Source of the DNA: Pararcticibacter amylolyticus
Lineage (GTDB): Bacteria > Bacteroidota > Bacteroidia > Sphingobacteriales > Sphingobacteriaceae
Direction of reading: 5' to 3'
NCBI RefSeq assembly: GCF_003130405.1
Contig: NZ_QEAS01000027.1
Coordinates: forward strand, 13,303 to 70,131
Length of the DNA: 56,829 nucleotides
The notes beneath the pieces were generated by a model. That model had not been told where the DNA came from. It saw nothing but the letters and a program-made list of their open reading frames with translations, and searched no databases. The position numbers and the translations under genes are program-made. Positions within the stretch are counted from its first letter, which is position 1; every line of letters starts with the position of its first letter. Shown piece by piece: positions 34,545 through 43,034 of this stretch.

Positions 34545-35738
34545 TTAGTAATTAGCTGTTACGATAATCCTCCTTTCTTTTCCGTTCGTACCTTCTTCTG
34601 TTCTAAAGCGCGCTTTTCCAATTTGCTCTATATTTTTCAGTAAATTGTTTAAACCCTTGCTCCTGTGGTGAGTACCTGTGAAGCGGATGTCATCAACATT
34701 GCCTTCGTATACGACGTCTATATTATACCAATGCGAGAGGCGGTTCATGATGCTTTTCAATGATTCGTTATTGAAAAGGAAGAGCCCGTCTTTCCAGTCC
34801 ATCGTTTCCTCTATACTTACCTGGTTCACATATATCCGGCTCTCTCCTGAAATGCTGCGAGCCTGCTGTCCGGGAGAGAGGATGACCGGCTTCCCGGCGC
34901 CGGGATCTGTGTTATTGCTCACCCTGACCTTACCCTCCAAAAGTGTTGTTTTTACGAAGTTTTCATCCCTGTAAGCATTTACATTGAAATGAGTACCCAG
35001 AACCTCGATCTTTTGCCCTGCTGACTCTACAATGAAGGGATGACGGCTGTCGCCCGCTACTTCAAAATATCCTTCTCCTTCCAGTTCTACCGTCCTGCTG
35101 TCGCGGTTGAATTCTACAGGATAACGGAGCCTGCTTTCAGCATTCAGCCAAACTTTTGTACCGTCGGAAAGGGTGATCTGGTATTGCCCGCCCGCAGGGG
35201 TGGAAAGAGTGGCAGTCTGGCTGGCAGCTGCCTGGTCTGATGCCCCGGCGGTAGTGCCGTCGTTGTACACAAATTTATTACCAGTTACGACAATCCCGTT
35301 CTTTTCAGACTTTAAGGTGATCGTCCGGCCGCCTGCAAGTGTCAGAACGGCTTTGTTCACTCCCGGAAGAATATCCTTTGTGATCTTGGCATGCACTTCT
35401 TTTTCCGTATTCCCGCTTTCGCGGTTCCTGATCAGGAAAGAAATACTCAGAGCGAGAAGTACAGTGGCTGCGGCTATAAGCGGGATCCGGAGTTTAAGCG
35501 GAAGTCCCTTTTTCCGGGGCGCCGATACAATCTGACCGAATATCCTGTCAGACCGGTCACTCTTCATATCAACTAGTTCCCCGGGTTGTATCTCTGTCCA
35601 GCTTTCATCCAGCAGATCATGAAATATTGTTTCATGATCCTGGTCGGTAAGAGCATCTTTCAGTTCCTGAAACTCCTCTTCCGAACAGTTGTTATCCAGG
35701 TATTTTTTATATAGATATCGAATGCGGTCTTTTGTCAT
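34545..35738 (-). CDS. FecR family anti-sigma factor
   Basis: A 397-residue inner-membrane protein. Residues 1-80 are the cytoplasmic sigma-binding part (YLYKKYLDNNCSEEEFQELKDAL), one membrane segment is at about 83-103 (LRIPLIAAATVLLALSISFLI), then the periplasmic FecR domain (LPGVNKAVLTLAGGRTITL, LSTPAGGQYQITLSDGTKVWLNAESRLRYP, FNVNAY) and a C-terminal DUF4974-like domain (SIMNRLSHWYNIDVVYEG, FTGTHHR). It receives the signal from the STN domain of the adjacent SusC and releases or activates the sigma factor. The sigma gene is divergent, not upstream in the same direction as usual. Confidence 0.94.
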   Translation of the reverse strand: MTKDRIRYLYKKYLDNNCSEEEFQELKDALTDQDHETIFHDLLDESWTEIQPGELVDMKSDRSDRIFGQIVSAPRKKGLPLKLRIPLIAAATVLLALSISFLIRNRESGNTEKEVHAKITKDILPGVNKAVLTLAGGRTITLKSEKNGIVVTGNKFVYNDGTTAGASDQAAASQTATLSTPAGGQYQITLSDGTKVWLNAESRLRYPVEFNRDSRTVELEGEGYFEVAGDSRHPFIVESAGQKIEVLGTHFNVNAYRDENFVKTTLLEGKVRVSNNTDPGAGKPVILSPGQQARSISGESRIYVNQVSIEETMDWKDGLFLFNNESLKSIMNRLSHWYNIDVVYEGNVDDIRFTGTHHRSKGLNNLLKNIEQIGKARFRTEEGTNGKERRIIVTANY

Positions 35739-36063
35739 TGGTTAATTGGTCGGCTATCAATCTGCAATCCTTCTGCGTTCTTTCTTATTAAAGATGCTTG
35801 AGAAAAAAGAAAGGAGTAGTGCGATGAAATTTTTTTTTATGCCAACCAGTGTTTATTTTTATTTACCGGGATTTGCAAAAGAGAATCGAATAATTATGTT
35901 TGTATTTTTATTTGTTCGCCGGGAAAGGATGGCGGTATAAATAGAACCTGAATTATAAACCTGAGAAATTAACGGAAATGCATTAATCAGATTGGCTGTT
36001 TAGCCGTCGAATTGCGGTATTGGTCATGACTGTTGTTTCGTTAAGGCGTCCAGGGTTAGAAAG
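35739..36063. other. Intergenic region between fecR and the ECF sigma gene
   Basis: A 325-base gap between divergent genes. It holds one good housekeeping promoter candidate for the sigma gene (listed separately). A 64-codon plus-strand ORF here lacks any recognisable feature and overlaps the promoter; I do not call it. I could not identify a promoter for fecR. Confidence 0.6.
35873..35902 (+). promoter_or_regulatory. Candidate promoter of the ECF sigma gene
   Basis: TTG (35873-35875), 19 bases, then TATGTTTG (35895-35902) match the Bacteroidetes housekeeping promoter pattern. The sigma gene starts at 36064, so the leader would be about 155 bases. Confidence 0.55.
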
Positions 36064-36672
36064 ATGTTAATGAACTCGGCAGATATACACAAGATCGATG
36101 AAAAGTTGCTGGCTGAAAGGATAGCTGCGAGAGATGAGCAGGCTTTCAGGTGGCTTTATGACCGTTACCGAAAGAAGATCTATACATACGCTTTAAGGAT
36201 CCTCAAATTCGAAGACAGGGCGGAAGACGTTGTGCATGAAGTGTTCCTGAGTATATGGCAGCACGATCATTTAGAGCAGATCGACAATCTGGAGAGCTAC
36301 CTTCATGTGGTAGCCCGTAACAGTACGCTTCGCCTGCTGAGAAGACAGCAACTGGAAATGAAAGCCAGCCGCGAACTCGCGCTTAACTGGAAGGAAACTC
36401 ATGACGAAACCGAACAGACTATCATTACCCACGATGCTCAGAAACTGCTTCAGAGAGCTATTGACTTTTTGCCGCCCCAGCAAAGAACCGTTTTCCGTCT
36501 CTGCCGGGAGGAAGGTTTGAAATATAAAGAGGTGGCAGAACGGATGTCCATATCACAGCTGACTGTTAAGACCCACATGCAACAGGCATTGCGGTCTTTA
36601 AGGCTGAGCCTTCAGAAGCATAATGATCTGGCTGTCGTTTTTATGTTATTAAACATATTCTTCAAAAGATAA
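36064..36672 (+). CDS. ECF RNA polymerase sigma factor
   Basis: A 202-residue sigma-70 family ECF factor. Region 2 spans about residues 25-95 (FRWLYDRYRKKIYTYALRILKFEDRAEDVVHEVFLSIW) and region 4 about 135-195 (LPPQQRTVFRLCREEGLKYKEVAERMSISQLTVKTHMQQALRSL) with a helix-turn-helix for the -35 element. With FecR and the STN-bearing SusC it forms a trans-envelope signalling set that should induce the SusC/D operon and perhaps the GH9-ThuA genes that follow it. The GH9 gene begins 79 bases downstream in the same direction. Confidence 0.94.
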   Translation: MLMNSADIHKIDEKLLAERIAARDEQAFRWLYDRYRKKIYTYALRILKFEDRAEDVVHEVFLSIWQHDHLEQIDNLESYLHVVARNSTLRLLRRQQLEMKASRELALNWKETHDETEQTIITHDAQKLLQRAIDFLPPQQRTVFRLCREEGLKYKEVAERMSISQLTVKTHMQQALRSLRLSLQKHNDLAVVFMLLNIFFKR

Positions 36673-36751
36673 TTTCAACCAAACTACTCCTGTTCCCTTT
36701 TTCATGGATCTATACTAGTAAGTCCCGCAAAATTGCAGGACGTGAACAACC

Positions 36752-38551
36752 ATGAAACGAACCTGGCACCGCCTGTGTGCAATACAGTTTATTCTTTTTG
36801 CAGTGAGCATACAAACGGTACGACCGCAGTCTGCAGTTCCCGAGGTCGCGATTTTATCCAACCAGGTAGTTTATAATTCGTCAGGACCTAAGCTGGCGGT
36901 GCTGAAAAGTTCAACTCCGCTTCCTGAAGGTCTGGAAATTCAGCTGAAAGAAGCGAAACATTCGCAGACAGTCTTTACAACCAGATCAGGGAAGGCAGAA
37001 GAGGTGTCCGGCTGGGAGAAAGGCATCTGGTATAGCAGGGGGGATTTTTCAGGATTTTCCGGAGAAGGCGAATTTCAACTGGAAATACAGTACCGGGGAT
37101 CTGTTTCCCGCTCACATGTTTTTCGGATAGAAAGGAATGGCCTTGCATGTGTGGCCTTACCTGCTATTGTGAGTTTCTTTCATCATCAGAGAGCCGATTC
37201 AAAGGAAGAACTTGAAGCGGATAAGAAGGTGCTTCTTTTTGGAAGTACCAGGACCGTCGACCTGAGGGGAGGATGGTGTGATGCTTCGGGTGATGTGAGC
37301 AAGTACTTCTCTCATCTTGCCTATACCAATTTTATGCTTCCTCAGCAGATTCCCATGGTCACCTGGGCGATGGTCAACACTGCCGAACGCATTCCATCCC
37401 TTCTTGAGCAAACCGGAACAAAGGATGCTTTGGCTACTGAAGCTGTTTATGGTGCAGATTATATCATGCGTTCTCTCTCCCCCGAAGGCTATTTCTATAT
37501 GACGGTGTTCAGCTATTTTAACCCGGATCCGGGCGCGAGGAGGGTAGTCGGACTTCTTGCCGACAGCAAAACGACTTCCGACTACCAGTGTGCATATCGC
37601 GAAGGAGGAGGGATGGCCATTGCCGCCCTTGCCCGCGTCTCAGGCTGGAAAATGGATGGCGAATTCTCTCACAAACAATATCTGGCAGCTGCAGAACGGG
37701 CTTTTGCTCACCTGCAGCAGTTCAGCCTAAAGTATGCAGATGACGGAAAGGACAATATTATTGACGATTATTGCGCGCTAATGGCATCTTCCGAATTGTG
37801 GATGGCTACAGGTAAGCCCGTTTACAGGGATGAGGCCAGAAAGAGGGCCGGCAACCTTTGCGGCCGTCTTTCAGATAAAGGATATTTTATAGCCAATGAT
37901 GCAGACCGCCCTTTCTGGCATGCGGCAGATGCCGGATTACCCCTTATTGCTCTTGCGCGGTACCTGGATAAGGAAACCGACCCGGGACTACGGGAGAGAG
38001 CACTCCTGACCATCCGGAAATCTCTGGATTACAACCTCGTAATCACACAGGCTGTGACAAACCCGTTCGGTTATCCACGTCAGAGCTTTTTGTTCAGGGG
38101 AAAGGTGCAGGACGCATTCTTCATTCCTCACGAAAACGAAAGCGGCTGGTGGTGGCAGGGTGAAGATGCCAGGCTGGGTTCTCTTGCCGCAGCCGTATTA
38201 ACAGGGGGCCGTCTGGTTTATCCGGATGCCGGTACAGCTTCCGGGGTAAAGCCTGAACTTGAACAGTTTGCCGGGAACCTGGTCTCCTGGATACTGGGAT
38301 GCAATCCCTACGATATGTGCATGATGTATGGATATGGCCGCAACAATGTACCCTATATGAAATCCATGTACGGGCATGGATCCGGAAAGGGAGGCATTTC
38401 TAATGGTATCACGGGAAAGGATGGAATGCCGGACGGGTCGGGGATCGACTTCAAGGTGGAAGATAACGGGAACGAGTGGCGCTGGAGTGAACAGTGGATT
38501 CCCCATACGGCATGGTTCCTTCAGGCGGTAACGGCCTTTTCTACACATTAA
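36752..38551 (+). CDS. GH9 endoglucanase-like enzyme with N-terminal Ig domain
   Basis: A 599-residue secreted enzyme (signal peptide 1-25). Residues 28-125 fit the cellulase N-terminal Ig-like domain (LSNQVVYNSSGPKLAVL, GDFSGFSGEGEFQLEI), followed by the (alpha/alpha)6 GH9 domain. The catalytic-base motif, classically DAGD, is here Asp177-Ala-Ser-Gly-Asp181 with SKYFSHLAYTNFMLPQQIP after it, a subfamily variant. The C-terminal segment NEWRWSEQWIPHTAWFL carries the candidate acid Glu. It probably acts on beta-glucans or related hemicellulose, but the variant motif makes the exact specificity unclear. It is co-directional with the sigma gene and the ThuA genes. Confidence 0.85.
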   Translation: MKRTWHRLCAIQFILFAVSIQTVRPQSAVPEVAILSNQVVYNSSGPKLAVLKSSTPLPEGLEIQLKEAKHSQTVFTTRSGKAEEVSGWEKGIWYSRGDFSGFSGEGEFQLEIQYRGSVSRSHVFRIERNGLACVALPAIVSFFHHQRADSKEELEADKKVLLFGSTRTVDLRGGWCDASGDVSKYFSHLAYTNFMLPQQIPMVTWAMVNTAERIPSLLEQTGTKDALATEAVYGADYIMRSLSPEGYFYMTVFSYFNPDPGARRVVGLLADSKTTSDYQCAYREGGGMAIAALARVSGWKMDGEFSHKQYLAAAERAFAHLQQFSLKYADDGKDNIIDDYCALMASSELWMATGKPVYRDEARKRAGNLCGRLSDKGYFIANDADRPFWHAADAGLPLIALARYLDKETDPGLRERALLTIRKSLDYNLVITQAVTNPFGYPRQSFLFRGKVQDAFFIPHENESGWWWQGEDARLGSLAAAVLTGGRLVYPDAGTASGVKPELEQFAGNLVSWILGCNPYDMCMMYGYGRNNVPYMKSMYGHGSGKGGISNGITGKDGMPDGSGIDFKVEDNGNEWRWSEQWIPHTAWFLQAVTAFSTH

Positions 38552-38573
38552 GTGAACGATAAGCTCATAAGAA

Positions 38574-39356
38574 ATGAAGATGCAACTCAATCCTGTTCTT
38601 TTCTTTAGAATCAGCATGGTGACAGTCATGATGCTGATCACGATTCCTGTATGTTACGCTCAAAAACCCTCCTTTAAGGCACTGGTCCTTACAGAGCGGG
38701 GCGGCCTGCATGAGGGATTTGTAGCGGCGTCACTCAGGTGGCTTGATTCTCTCGCTGAAAAGCATAATTTTAAGCTGACTGTGATTAACAGTACGGAGCC
38801 TGTTGACGATGCTTATTTGTCAAACTACCAGGTTTTTATACAGCTAAACTATCCTCCTTATAATTGGACTGACAAAGCTAAAGCGGCATTCGAAAAGTAC
38901 ATCAGCGAAGGCAGGGGAGGCTGGGTTGGTTTTCACCATGCCACATTGCTTGGTGAATTCGACGGATTTGCGATGTGGGACTGGTTTTCTGAGTTCATGG
39001 GAAGGATCCGGTTTAAGAATTATATAGCCGCAAAAGCAAGCGGGACTGTTCACAAAGAAGATAGCAAACATCCGGTAATGAAGGGACTCCCTCCTTCTTT
39101 CGTAATCCCGGACGATGAATGGTATACCTTCGATAAAAATCCGCGGCCTAATGTTCACGTGCTAGCCACCGTAGACGAATCAAGTTACCAGCCAGCCTCA
39201 GATATTAAAATGGGGGACCATCCTGTAATATGGACCAACCCTAAGATGAAAGCCCGCAATGTATATTTCCTTATGGGCCACGACGCTAAACTGCTTGGCT
39301 CAAAAGAGTTTAAAACAATGTTTACCAATGCTCTCTTGTGGGCTTCCAGGAATTAA
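38574..39356 (+). CDS. Secreted ThuA-like protein, first copy
   Basis: A 260-residue protein with a signal peptide (ends ITIPVCYAQ). It belongs to the ThuA (trehalose-utilization) group with a glutamine-amidotransferase-like fold: LTERGGLHEGF near the start, LSNYQVFIQLNYPP, GRGGWVGFHHATLLGEF, HPVMKGLPPSFVIPDDEWYTFDKNPR and GDHPVIWTNPKMKARNVYFLMGHDA. Secreted ThuA proteins of Bacteroidetes occur in polysaccharide loci and their biochemical role is unsettled. It follows GH9 by 22 bases. Confidence 0.88.
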   Translation: MKMQLNPVLFFRISMVTVMMLITIPVCYAQKPSFKALVLTERGGLHEGFVAASLRWLDSLAEKHNFKLTVINSTEPVDDAYLSNYQVFIQLNYPPYNWTDKAKAAFEKYISEGRGGWVGFHHATLLGEFDGFAMWDWFSEFMGRIRFKNYIAAKASGTVHKEDSKHPVMKGLPPSFVIPDDEWYTFDKNPRPNVHVLATVDESSYQPASDIKMGDHPVIWTNPKMKARNVYFLMGHDAKLLGSKEFKTMFTNALLWASRN

Positions 39357-39411
39357 GCTGCAGGTATATTTTTATATTCAATTGTCACCACTTAACTAAT
39401 TAATTTTATCC

Positions 39412-40206
39412 ATGAATTCAAAGCGATCAATTCTCCTTGCCGTAACGGTTTTTCTCCTGGTACTTATTCAGTCATCTTCGCTGCATGCTCAGTTTCCCCG
39501 GTTTAAAGTCCTGGCATTTTACAACCCGCACGTAGAGCCGGCTCATACAGACTTTTCCAGGGATGCCATTAAATTTTTTAAAGAACTGACTATCGGGAAT
39601 GGTTTTGTTTTCGATACGACGAGCACGATGAACGACCTGAATGAGACAAAGTTGAAGGATTATCAACTGGTGATGATGCTGAACGACTTTCCTCACTCGG
39701 ACGCCCAGCGCAAGGCATTTGAGAACTATATGGAGAACGGCGGAGGCTGGTACGGGTTTCACGTGGCTGCTTATAACGATCGCACCACTAACTGGCCCTG
39801 GTTTGTCAAATTCCTGGGCGGAGGAGTCTTTTACAGGAATAACTGGCCTCCTATGCCGGCAAAAGTAGTGGTCGACGGTAAAGATCATCCCGTTACAAAG
39901 GGGCTGCCGGGTACTTTTATTGCTCCTGTTAATGAATGGTATCAGTGGAAACCCAGTCCCCGTGAAAATAAAGACGTAAAGGTTTTGGTTTCACTGTCTC
40001 CTGAGAATTATCCTTTCGGACTTAAGGATATTATCCCTGACGGGGATGTTCCGGTGGTGTGGACGAATACCAAATACCGGATGGTATATCTGAATATGGG
40101 ACACGGACCCTATATATTCTCAGATGCAACCCAGAACAAGCTGATCATAGCCGCATTACGCTGGGTGATCGCGACCGACAAGCGGGGAAATGTTTTTGGC
40201 GATTAG
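39412..40206 (+). CDS. Secreted ThuA-like protein, second copy
   Basis: A 264-residue paralogue of the preceding gene: signal peptide (ends SSSLHAQ), LAFYNPHVEPAHTDF, LKDYQLVMMLNDFP, GGGWYGFHVAAYND, HPVTKGLPGTFIAPVNEWYQWKPSPRE and VPVVWTNTKYRMVYLNMGHGP. The two copies share the layout but are clearly diverged, especially at the N-terminal motif where HEGF is replaced by HTDF. It is the last gene of the sigma-GH9-ThuA cluster and is followed by a terminator. The product may bind or modify a sugar; activity is unknown. Confidence 0.88.
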   Translation: MNSKRSILLAVTVFLLVLIQSSSLHAQFPRFKVLAFYNPHVEPAHTDFSRDAIKFFKELTIGNGFVFDTTSTMNDLNETKLKDYQLVMMLNDFPHSDAQRKAFENYMENGGGWYGFHVAAYNDRTTNWPWFVKFLGGGVFYRNNWPPMPAKVVVDGKDHPVTKGLPGTFIAPVNEWYQWKPSPRENKDVKVLVSLSPENYPFGLKDIIPDGDVPVVWTNTKYRMVYLNMGHGPYIFSDATQNKLIIAALRWVIATDKRGNVFGD

Positions 40207-40216
40207 GATGTTAGAA

Positions 40217-40251
40217 AAATACAGGTAAATGGAAAGTTTTTACCTGTATTT
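40217..40251 (+). terminator. Terminator after the second ThuA gene
   Basis: AAATACAGGTAAA (40217-40229) pairs perfectly with TTTACCTGTATTT (40239-40251), a 13-bp stem with a 9-base loop, 11 bases after the stop codon. The T-rich 3' arm fits an intrinsic terminator. Confidence 0.85.
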
Positions 40252-40299
40252 GATAGTCGTAAGAGTATAATTTTGTTTTTGTAATCAACGCATACGAAA

Positions 40300-41244
40300 A
40301 TGAAAGCAATCGTCTTAGAAAATCCCGGAGCTGCCGGTCAGCTGGAGTACCGTGAAGTAGCGGTCCCAACAATATCAGAAAATGAAGTTTTAGTCCGTGT
40401 AAAGGCTATCAGCATCAATCCTGTAGATGCAAAAACCAGGTCGGGGCACGGTGTATACGGACGAATAAAGGACCAGTCCCCCTTGATTATCGGCTGGGAC
40501 ATTGCAGGGATAGTGACCGGAACAGGCCCCGGGGTGACCAGGTTTAAAGCCGGCGACGAGGTTTTCGGCATGGTCAACTTTCCCGGTCACGGTCAGGCAT
40601 ATGCCGAATTCGCTGCAGCCCCGGAATCCCATCTGGCATTGAAGCCCGCAAATATATCCTTTGAACAGGCCGCCGCGTCTACACTGGCAGCCCTTACAGC
40701 CTGGCAGGCATTTACAAAGCAAGGTAAACTGGAAAAAGGACAAAAAGTACTGATCCATGCCGCTGCCGGTGGAGTCGGCCATTTTGCCGTACAGCTTGCC
40801 CGTTATCTGGGAGCCTATGTAGTAGGTACTTCTTCCGCAGCTAACCGGGACTTCGTCATCACCCTCGGTGCCGACGCTCATATTGACTATACCAGACAGG
40901 ATCTCAAAGATGTCATTCAGGATGCCGACTTTGTCCTTGATACCATAGGAGGCGACAATATCGACCGTTCCCTCGACGTCGTAAAACCCGGCGGAACCCT
41001 GATCAGCATTCCCTCCGGCCTCAACGAGCACGTGACAGAAAAGGCCAAAGCCAAGGGCGTAAACGGCTTTTTCTTCCTGGTTTCTTCAAACGGCGAGGAT
41101 ATGGAACAGGTTGCCCGGCTGCTTGAGGAAGGAATCATCCGCCCCTACGTTTCCCGAATCTATGAATTTGACGAGATGAAGGCAGCCCATGAGCACCAGG
41201 AAACAGGAAGAGTGAGAGGAAAGCTTGTGGTGAGGGGAGTTTAA
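40300..41244 (+). CDS. NADP-dependent quinone-oxidoreductase-like MDR protein
   Basis: A 314-residue cytoplasmic medium-chain dehydrogenase/reductase. The N-terminal catalytic domain has GAAGQLEYREVAVP, ISINPVDAKTRSG and GWDIAGIVTGTGPGVTRFKAGDEVFG; the nucleotide-binding domain has KVLIHAAAGGVGHFAVQLARYLGA and ends with HEHQETGRVRGKLVV. The zinc-ligand pattern of true alcohol dehydrogenases is not seen, so it is more like the zeta-crystallin/quinone reductase branch. It is single-gene, between a terminator and a convergent toxin-antitoxin pair. Confidence 0.9.
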   Translation: MKAIVLENPGAAGQLEYREVAVPTISENEVLVRVKAISINPVDAKTRSGHGVYGRIKDQSPLIIGWDIAGIVTGTGPGVTRFKAGDEVFGMVNFPGHGQAYAEFAAAPESHLALKPANISFEQAAASTLAALTAWQAFTKQGKLEKGQKVLIHAAAGGVGHFAVQLARYLGAYVVGTSSAANRDFVITLGADAHIDYTRQDLKDVIQDADFVLDTIGGDNIDRSLDVVKPGGTLISIPSGLNEHVTEKAKAKGVNGFFFLVSSNGEDMEQVARLLEEGIIRPYVSRIYEFDEMKAAHEHQETGRVRGKLVVRGV

Positions 41245-41296
41245 AGTTAAGAGTTTAGGGCAGAAGTATGGGCAATGAATTGGGGTTGACTGGAAG

Positions 41297-41731
41297 TTAA
41301 TTAGGACTAGTATTTATAACTGAATTAATGAAATATTCAGGCGGGACAACTGGTAAAGATGGAATTGCTAATTTCTGAAATTTTTTATCGCTGGAGATGA
41401 AGTAATCCAACTTATTTGCAAGTGCTGAATAATACTGTAGAGCGTCTTCGATGTCGTCAATCTTTGAATTGAGTGCCATAATCGTCATGTCATGCGAAAT
41501 ATCAATGACGCGTATGTCTGTTAACAAGGTCAGCAACAATTCTTTTGTTTTTTTGCTACCATAAGCTTTTGTTAGCCAATAGCCTACAATATGGATGATC
41601 GCTGGTGTGACGTAGGCAACAATCCTTCCCTCAACGGCCAGTGCTACGACTTTTCTTGAAACGGAATAGTTTTCTCTTTTTAACAGAAAGTCAAGCAGAA
41701 TATTAGCATCAAGAAATGCTTTAAGCGCCAT
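41297..41731 (-). CDS. PIN-domain toxin (VapC-like RNase)
   Basis: Start taken at 41731, where MALKAFLDANILLDFLL gives the usual PIN-domain beginning; an earlier in-frame start would lie inside the antitoxin gene. About 144 residues. Acidic positions expected for a metal-dependent RNase are visible in FLDANILLD, in IDDIEDALQYYSA and in DYFISSDKKF. The gene overlaps the antitoxin stop by 11 bases, the standard toxin-antitoxin arrangement. Its target RNA is unknown. Confidence 0.88.
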   Translation of the reverse strand: MALKAFLDANILLDFLLKRENYSVSRKVVALAVEGRIVAYVTPAIIHIVGYWLTKAYGSKKTKELLLTLLTDIRVIDISHDMTIMALNSKIDDIEDALQYYSALANKLDYFISSDKKFQKLAIPSLPVVPPEYFINSVINTSPN

Positions 41732-41963
41732 ATTTTTCAGCCTGGTCTTCGTAAAAAGCATTTTTTAAATCGATATTCACATCGAATGAAGAGGCAGGCA
41801 GGTCGTCTACCATCTCAAAAATGTTTTTCTGTTTTTCAGGTTTGGACAAGCTTTTAAAATATCGCTCTACTAATTCTGAGATGCTGATCTTTTTACTTTC
41901 AGCATAGGACTTTACCCGTGCCAATACAGATTCATCTATTGTTAGATTCAATCGCGTCTTCAT
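41721..41963 (-). CDS. RHH antitoxin of the PIN toxin (DUF6364-like)
   Basis: An 80-residue protein. Residues 1-45 (KTRLNLTIDESVLARVKSYAESKKISISELVERYFKSL) form a ribbon-helix-helix DNA-binding domain, and the acidic C-terminus should bind and neutralise the toxin. It precedes the toxin gene and is expected to repress the operon. A perfect 10-bp palindrome lies 10 bases before its start codon. Confidence 0.88.
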   Translation of the reverse strand: MKTRLNLTIDESVLARVKSYAESKKISISELVERYFKSLSKPEKQKNIFEMVDDLPASSFDVNIDLKNAFYEDQAEKYGA

Positions 41964-41968
41964 ATAAA

Positions 41969-41982
41969 CAAATATACGTATA
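41969..41982 (-). promoter_or_regulatory. Putative TA promoter -7 box overlapping a palindromic operator
   Basis: CAAATATA (41969-41976), read on the minus strand as TATATTTG, fits the TAnnTTTG box; TATACGTATA (41973-41982) is a perfect palindrome overlapping it. The box is six bases from the antitoxin ATG at 41963, so the transcript could be nearly leaderless and RHH binding would block it. The -33 match at 41996-41998 is weak. Confidence 0.5.
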
Positions 41983-42082
41983 AAAATAAATTATACATCT
42001 GTTGTTGGATCTGAAGTGCTTCACAGAATGAACAGCGTTTCTATTAACGCTTTACGGGAAGCTAACAACTAATCGCCAACAG

Positions 42083-42931
42083 CTAAAAGCCATTTGTTCT
42101 CCTCATTCCCCTATACTCCTTCGGACTCCGCCCTGCCTGTTTCCTGAAGAACCTGTTGAAGTGACTTTCGTCGGTGAAGTTAAACTCACCAGCGATCTCG
42201 CGGATGCGTTTATCACTAAACTCGAGGCGGTGGCAAATGAGCTTCAGCTTATAGTCCGATACGTATTGCCGAATTGTACTGCCAGTGTGTGTTTTGAAAT
42301 AAGTGCCGAGATAGGCGGTGGACATATTGAAGTGTTTGCACAGCTGTTTAGTCCGCAGCTTTGCAGGTTGATAGATATTCGCCTGGAGATAGTGGAGGAT
42401 GTCCAGCGCCTTTTCTTCCGTGTATTCGGATATCTCTACCTGCTGATATTTGGAAATGTTGCGGGCTACTATAATGATCAGGGTATTGACCAACTGTTTG
42501 ATTAGCTCCTGACTATAGATATCGTTACCGGAGTGCTCTCGTATTATCGCTTCAATGACCGGTGCTGCCAGCAGTTTATCCGTTTGGTTTCTGAGAATGC
42601 AGCCAGGCCTGTGATTAGCATTCTGAAGAATGAATTCCAGCCGCCGGATGTTTTCCTGCGGTAGGCCTCCGCTCTTCAGGTAGAAGTTGCTGAACCTCAG
42701 GAAAAAGAAAGTCGTTGTAGTTTGTACCTCAAAAGAATGGCAGTCATCGGGAGTGATCAGGAACATATGCCCTTCATGGTAATTGAACTGATTTTTATTG
42801 ATACACTGCAGCCCTGTGCCGGAAACGATATATACCAGTTCAAAGAAGGTATGCTGATGTGCTTCTTTAGGACATTCGTCTATCGTTTTATACGTAATAG
42901 AGTAGGGTTCAAAAAGATTCTCCCGGATCAT
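42083..42931 (-). CDS. AraC family transcriptional regulator
   Basis: The ATG at 42931 is preferred over a TTG two codons earlier. About 282 residues: an N-terminal cupin-like sensing domain (KEAHQHTFFELVYIVSGTGLQCINKNQFNYHEGHMFLITPDDCHSF) and a C-terminal double helix-turn-helix (about 185-282, KLRTKQLCKHFNMSTAYLGTYFKTHTGSTIRQYV and IREIAGEFNFTDESHFNRFFRKQAGRSPKEYR). It is divergent from the DoxX gene with about 100 bases between, and so is a candidate regulator of it. The effector is unknown. Confidence 0.93.
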   Translation of the reverse strand: MIRENLFEPYSITYKTIDECPKEAHQHTFFELVYIVSGTGLQCINKNQFNYHEGHMFLITPDDCHSFEVQTTTTFFFLRFSNFYLKSGGLPQENIRRLEFILQNANHRPGCILRNQTDKLLAAPVIEAIIREHSGNDIYSQELIKQLVNTLIIIVARNISKYQQVEISEYTEEKALDILHYLQANIYQPAKLRTKQLCKHFNMSTAYLGTYFKTHTGSTIRQYVSDYKLKLICHRLEFSDKRIREIAGEFNFTDESHFNRFFRKQAGRSPKEYRGMRRTNGF

Positions 42932-42987
42932 ATTCAAATATACAGGTTATGGAATATTTTTACGTTTTAAGAAGGTTGTTAATTGTA

Positions 42988-42995
42988 TACTTTTG
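42988..42995 (+). promoter_or_regulatory. Candidate -7 box of the DoxX gene
   Basis: TACTTTTG at 42988-42995 matches TAnnTTTG and lies 39 bases before the DoxX start. A T-run but no clear TTG is found 19-20 bases upstream, which may mean activator dependence, for example on the divergent AraC protein. Confidence 0.4.
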
Positions 42996-43034
42996 TTTTA
43001 GCAACTCAACAGATAATAAGCAAAACCGATTTCA

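Noticed and set aside
35746-35940. 64-codon plus-strand ORF between fecR and the sigma gene
   Set aside because: It overlaps the best promoter candidate for the sigma gene and has no domain, signal peptide or ribosome-binding evidence.
42935-42942. TATATTTG box on the minus strand as AraC promoter
   Set aside because: It lies only four bases before the AraC start codon and has no matching upstream TTG, so it is probably chance in AT-rich DNA.
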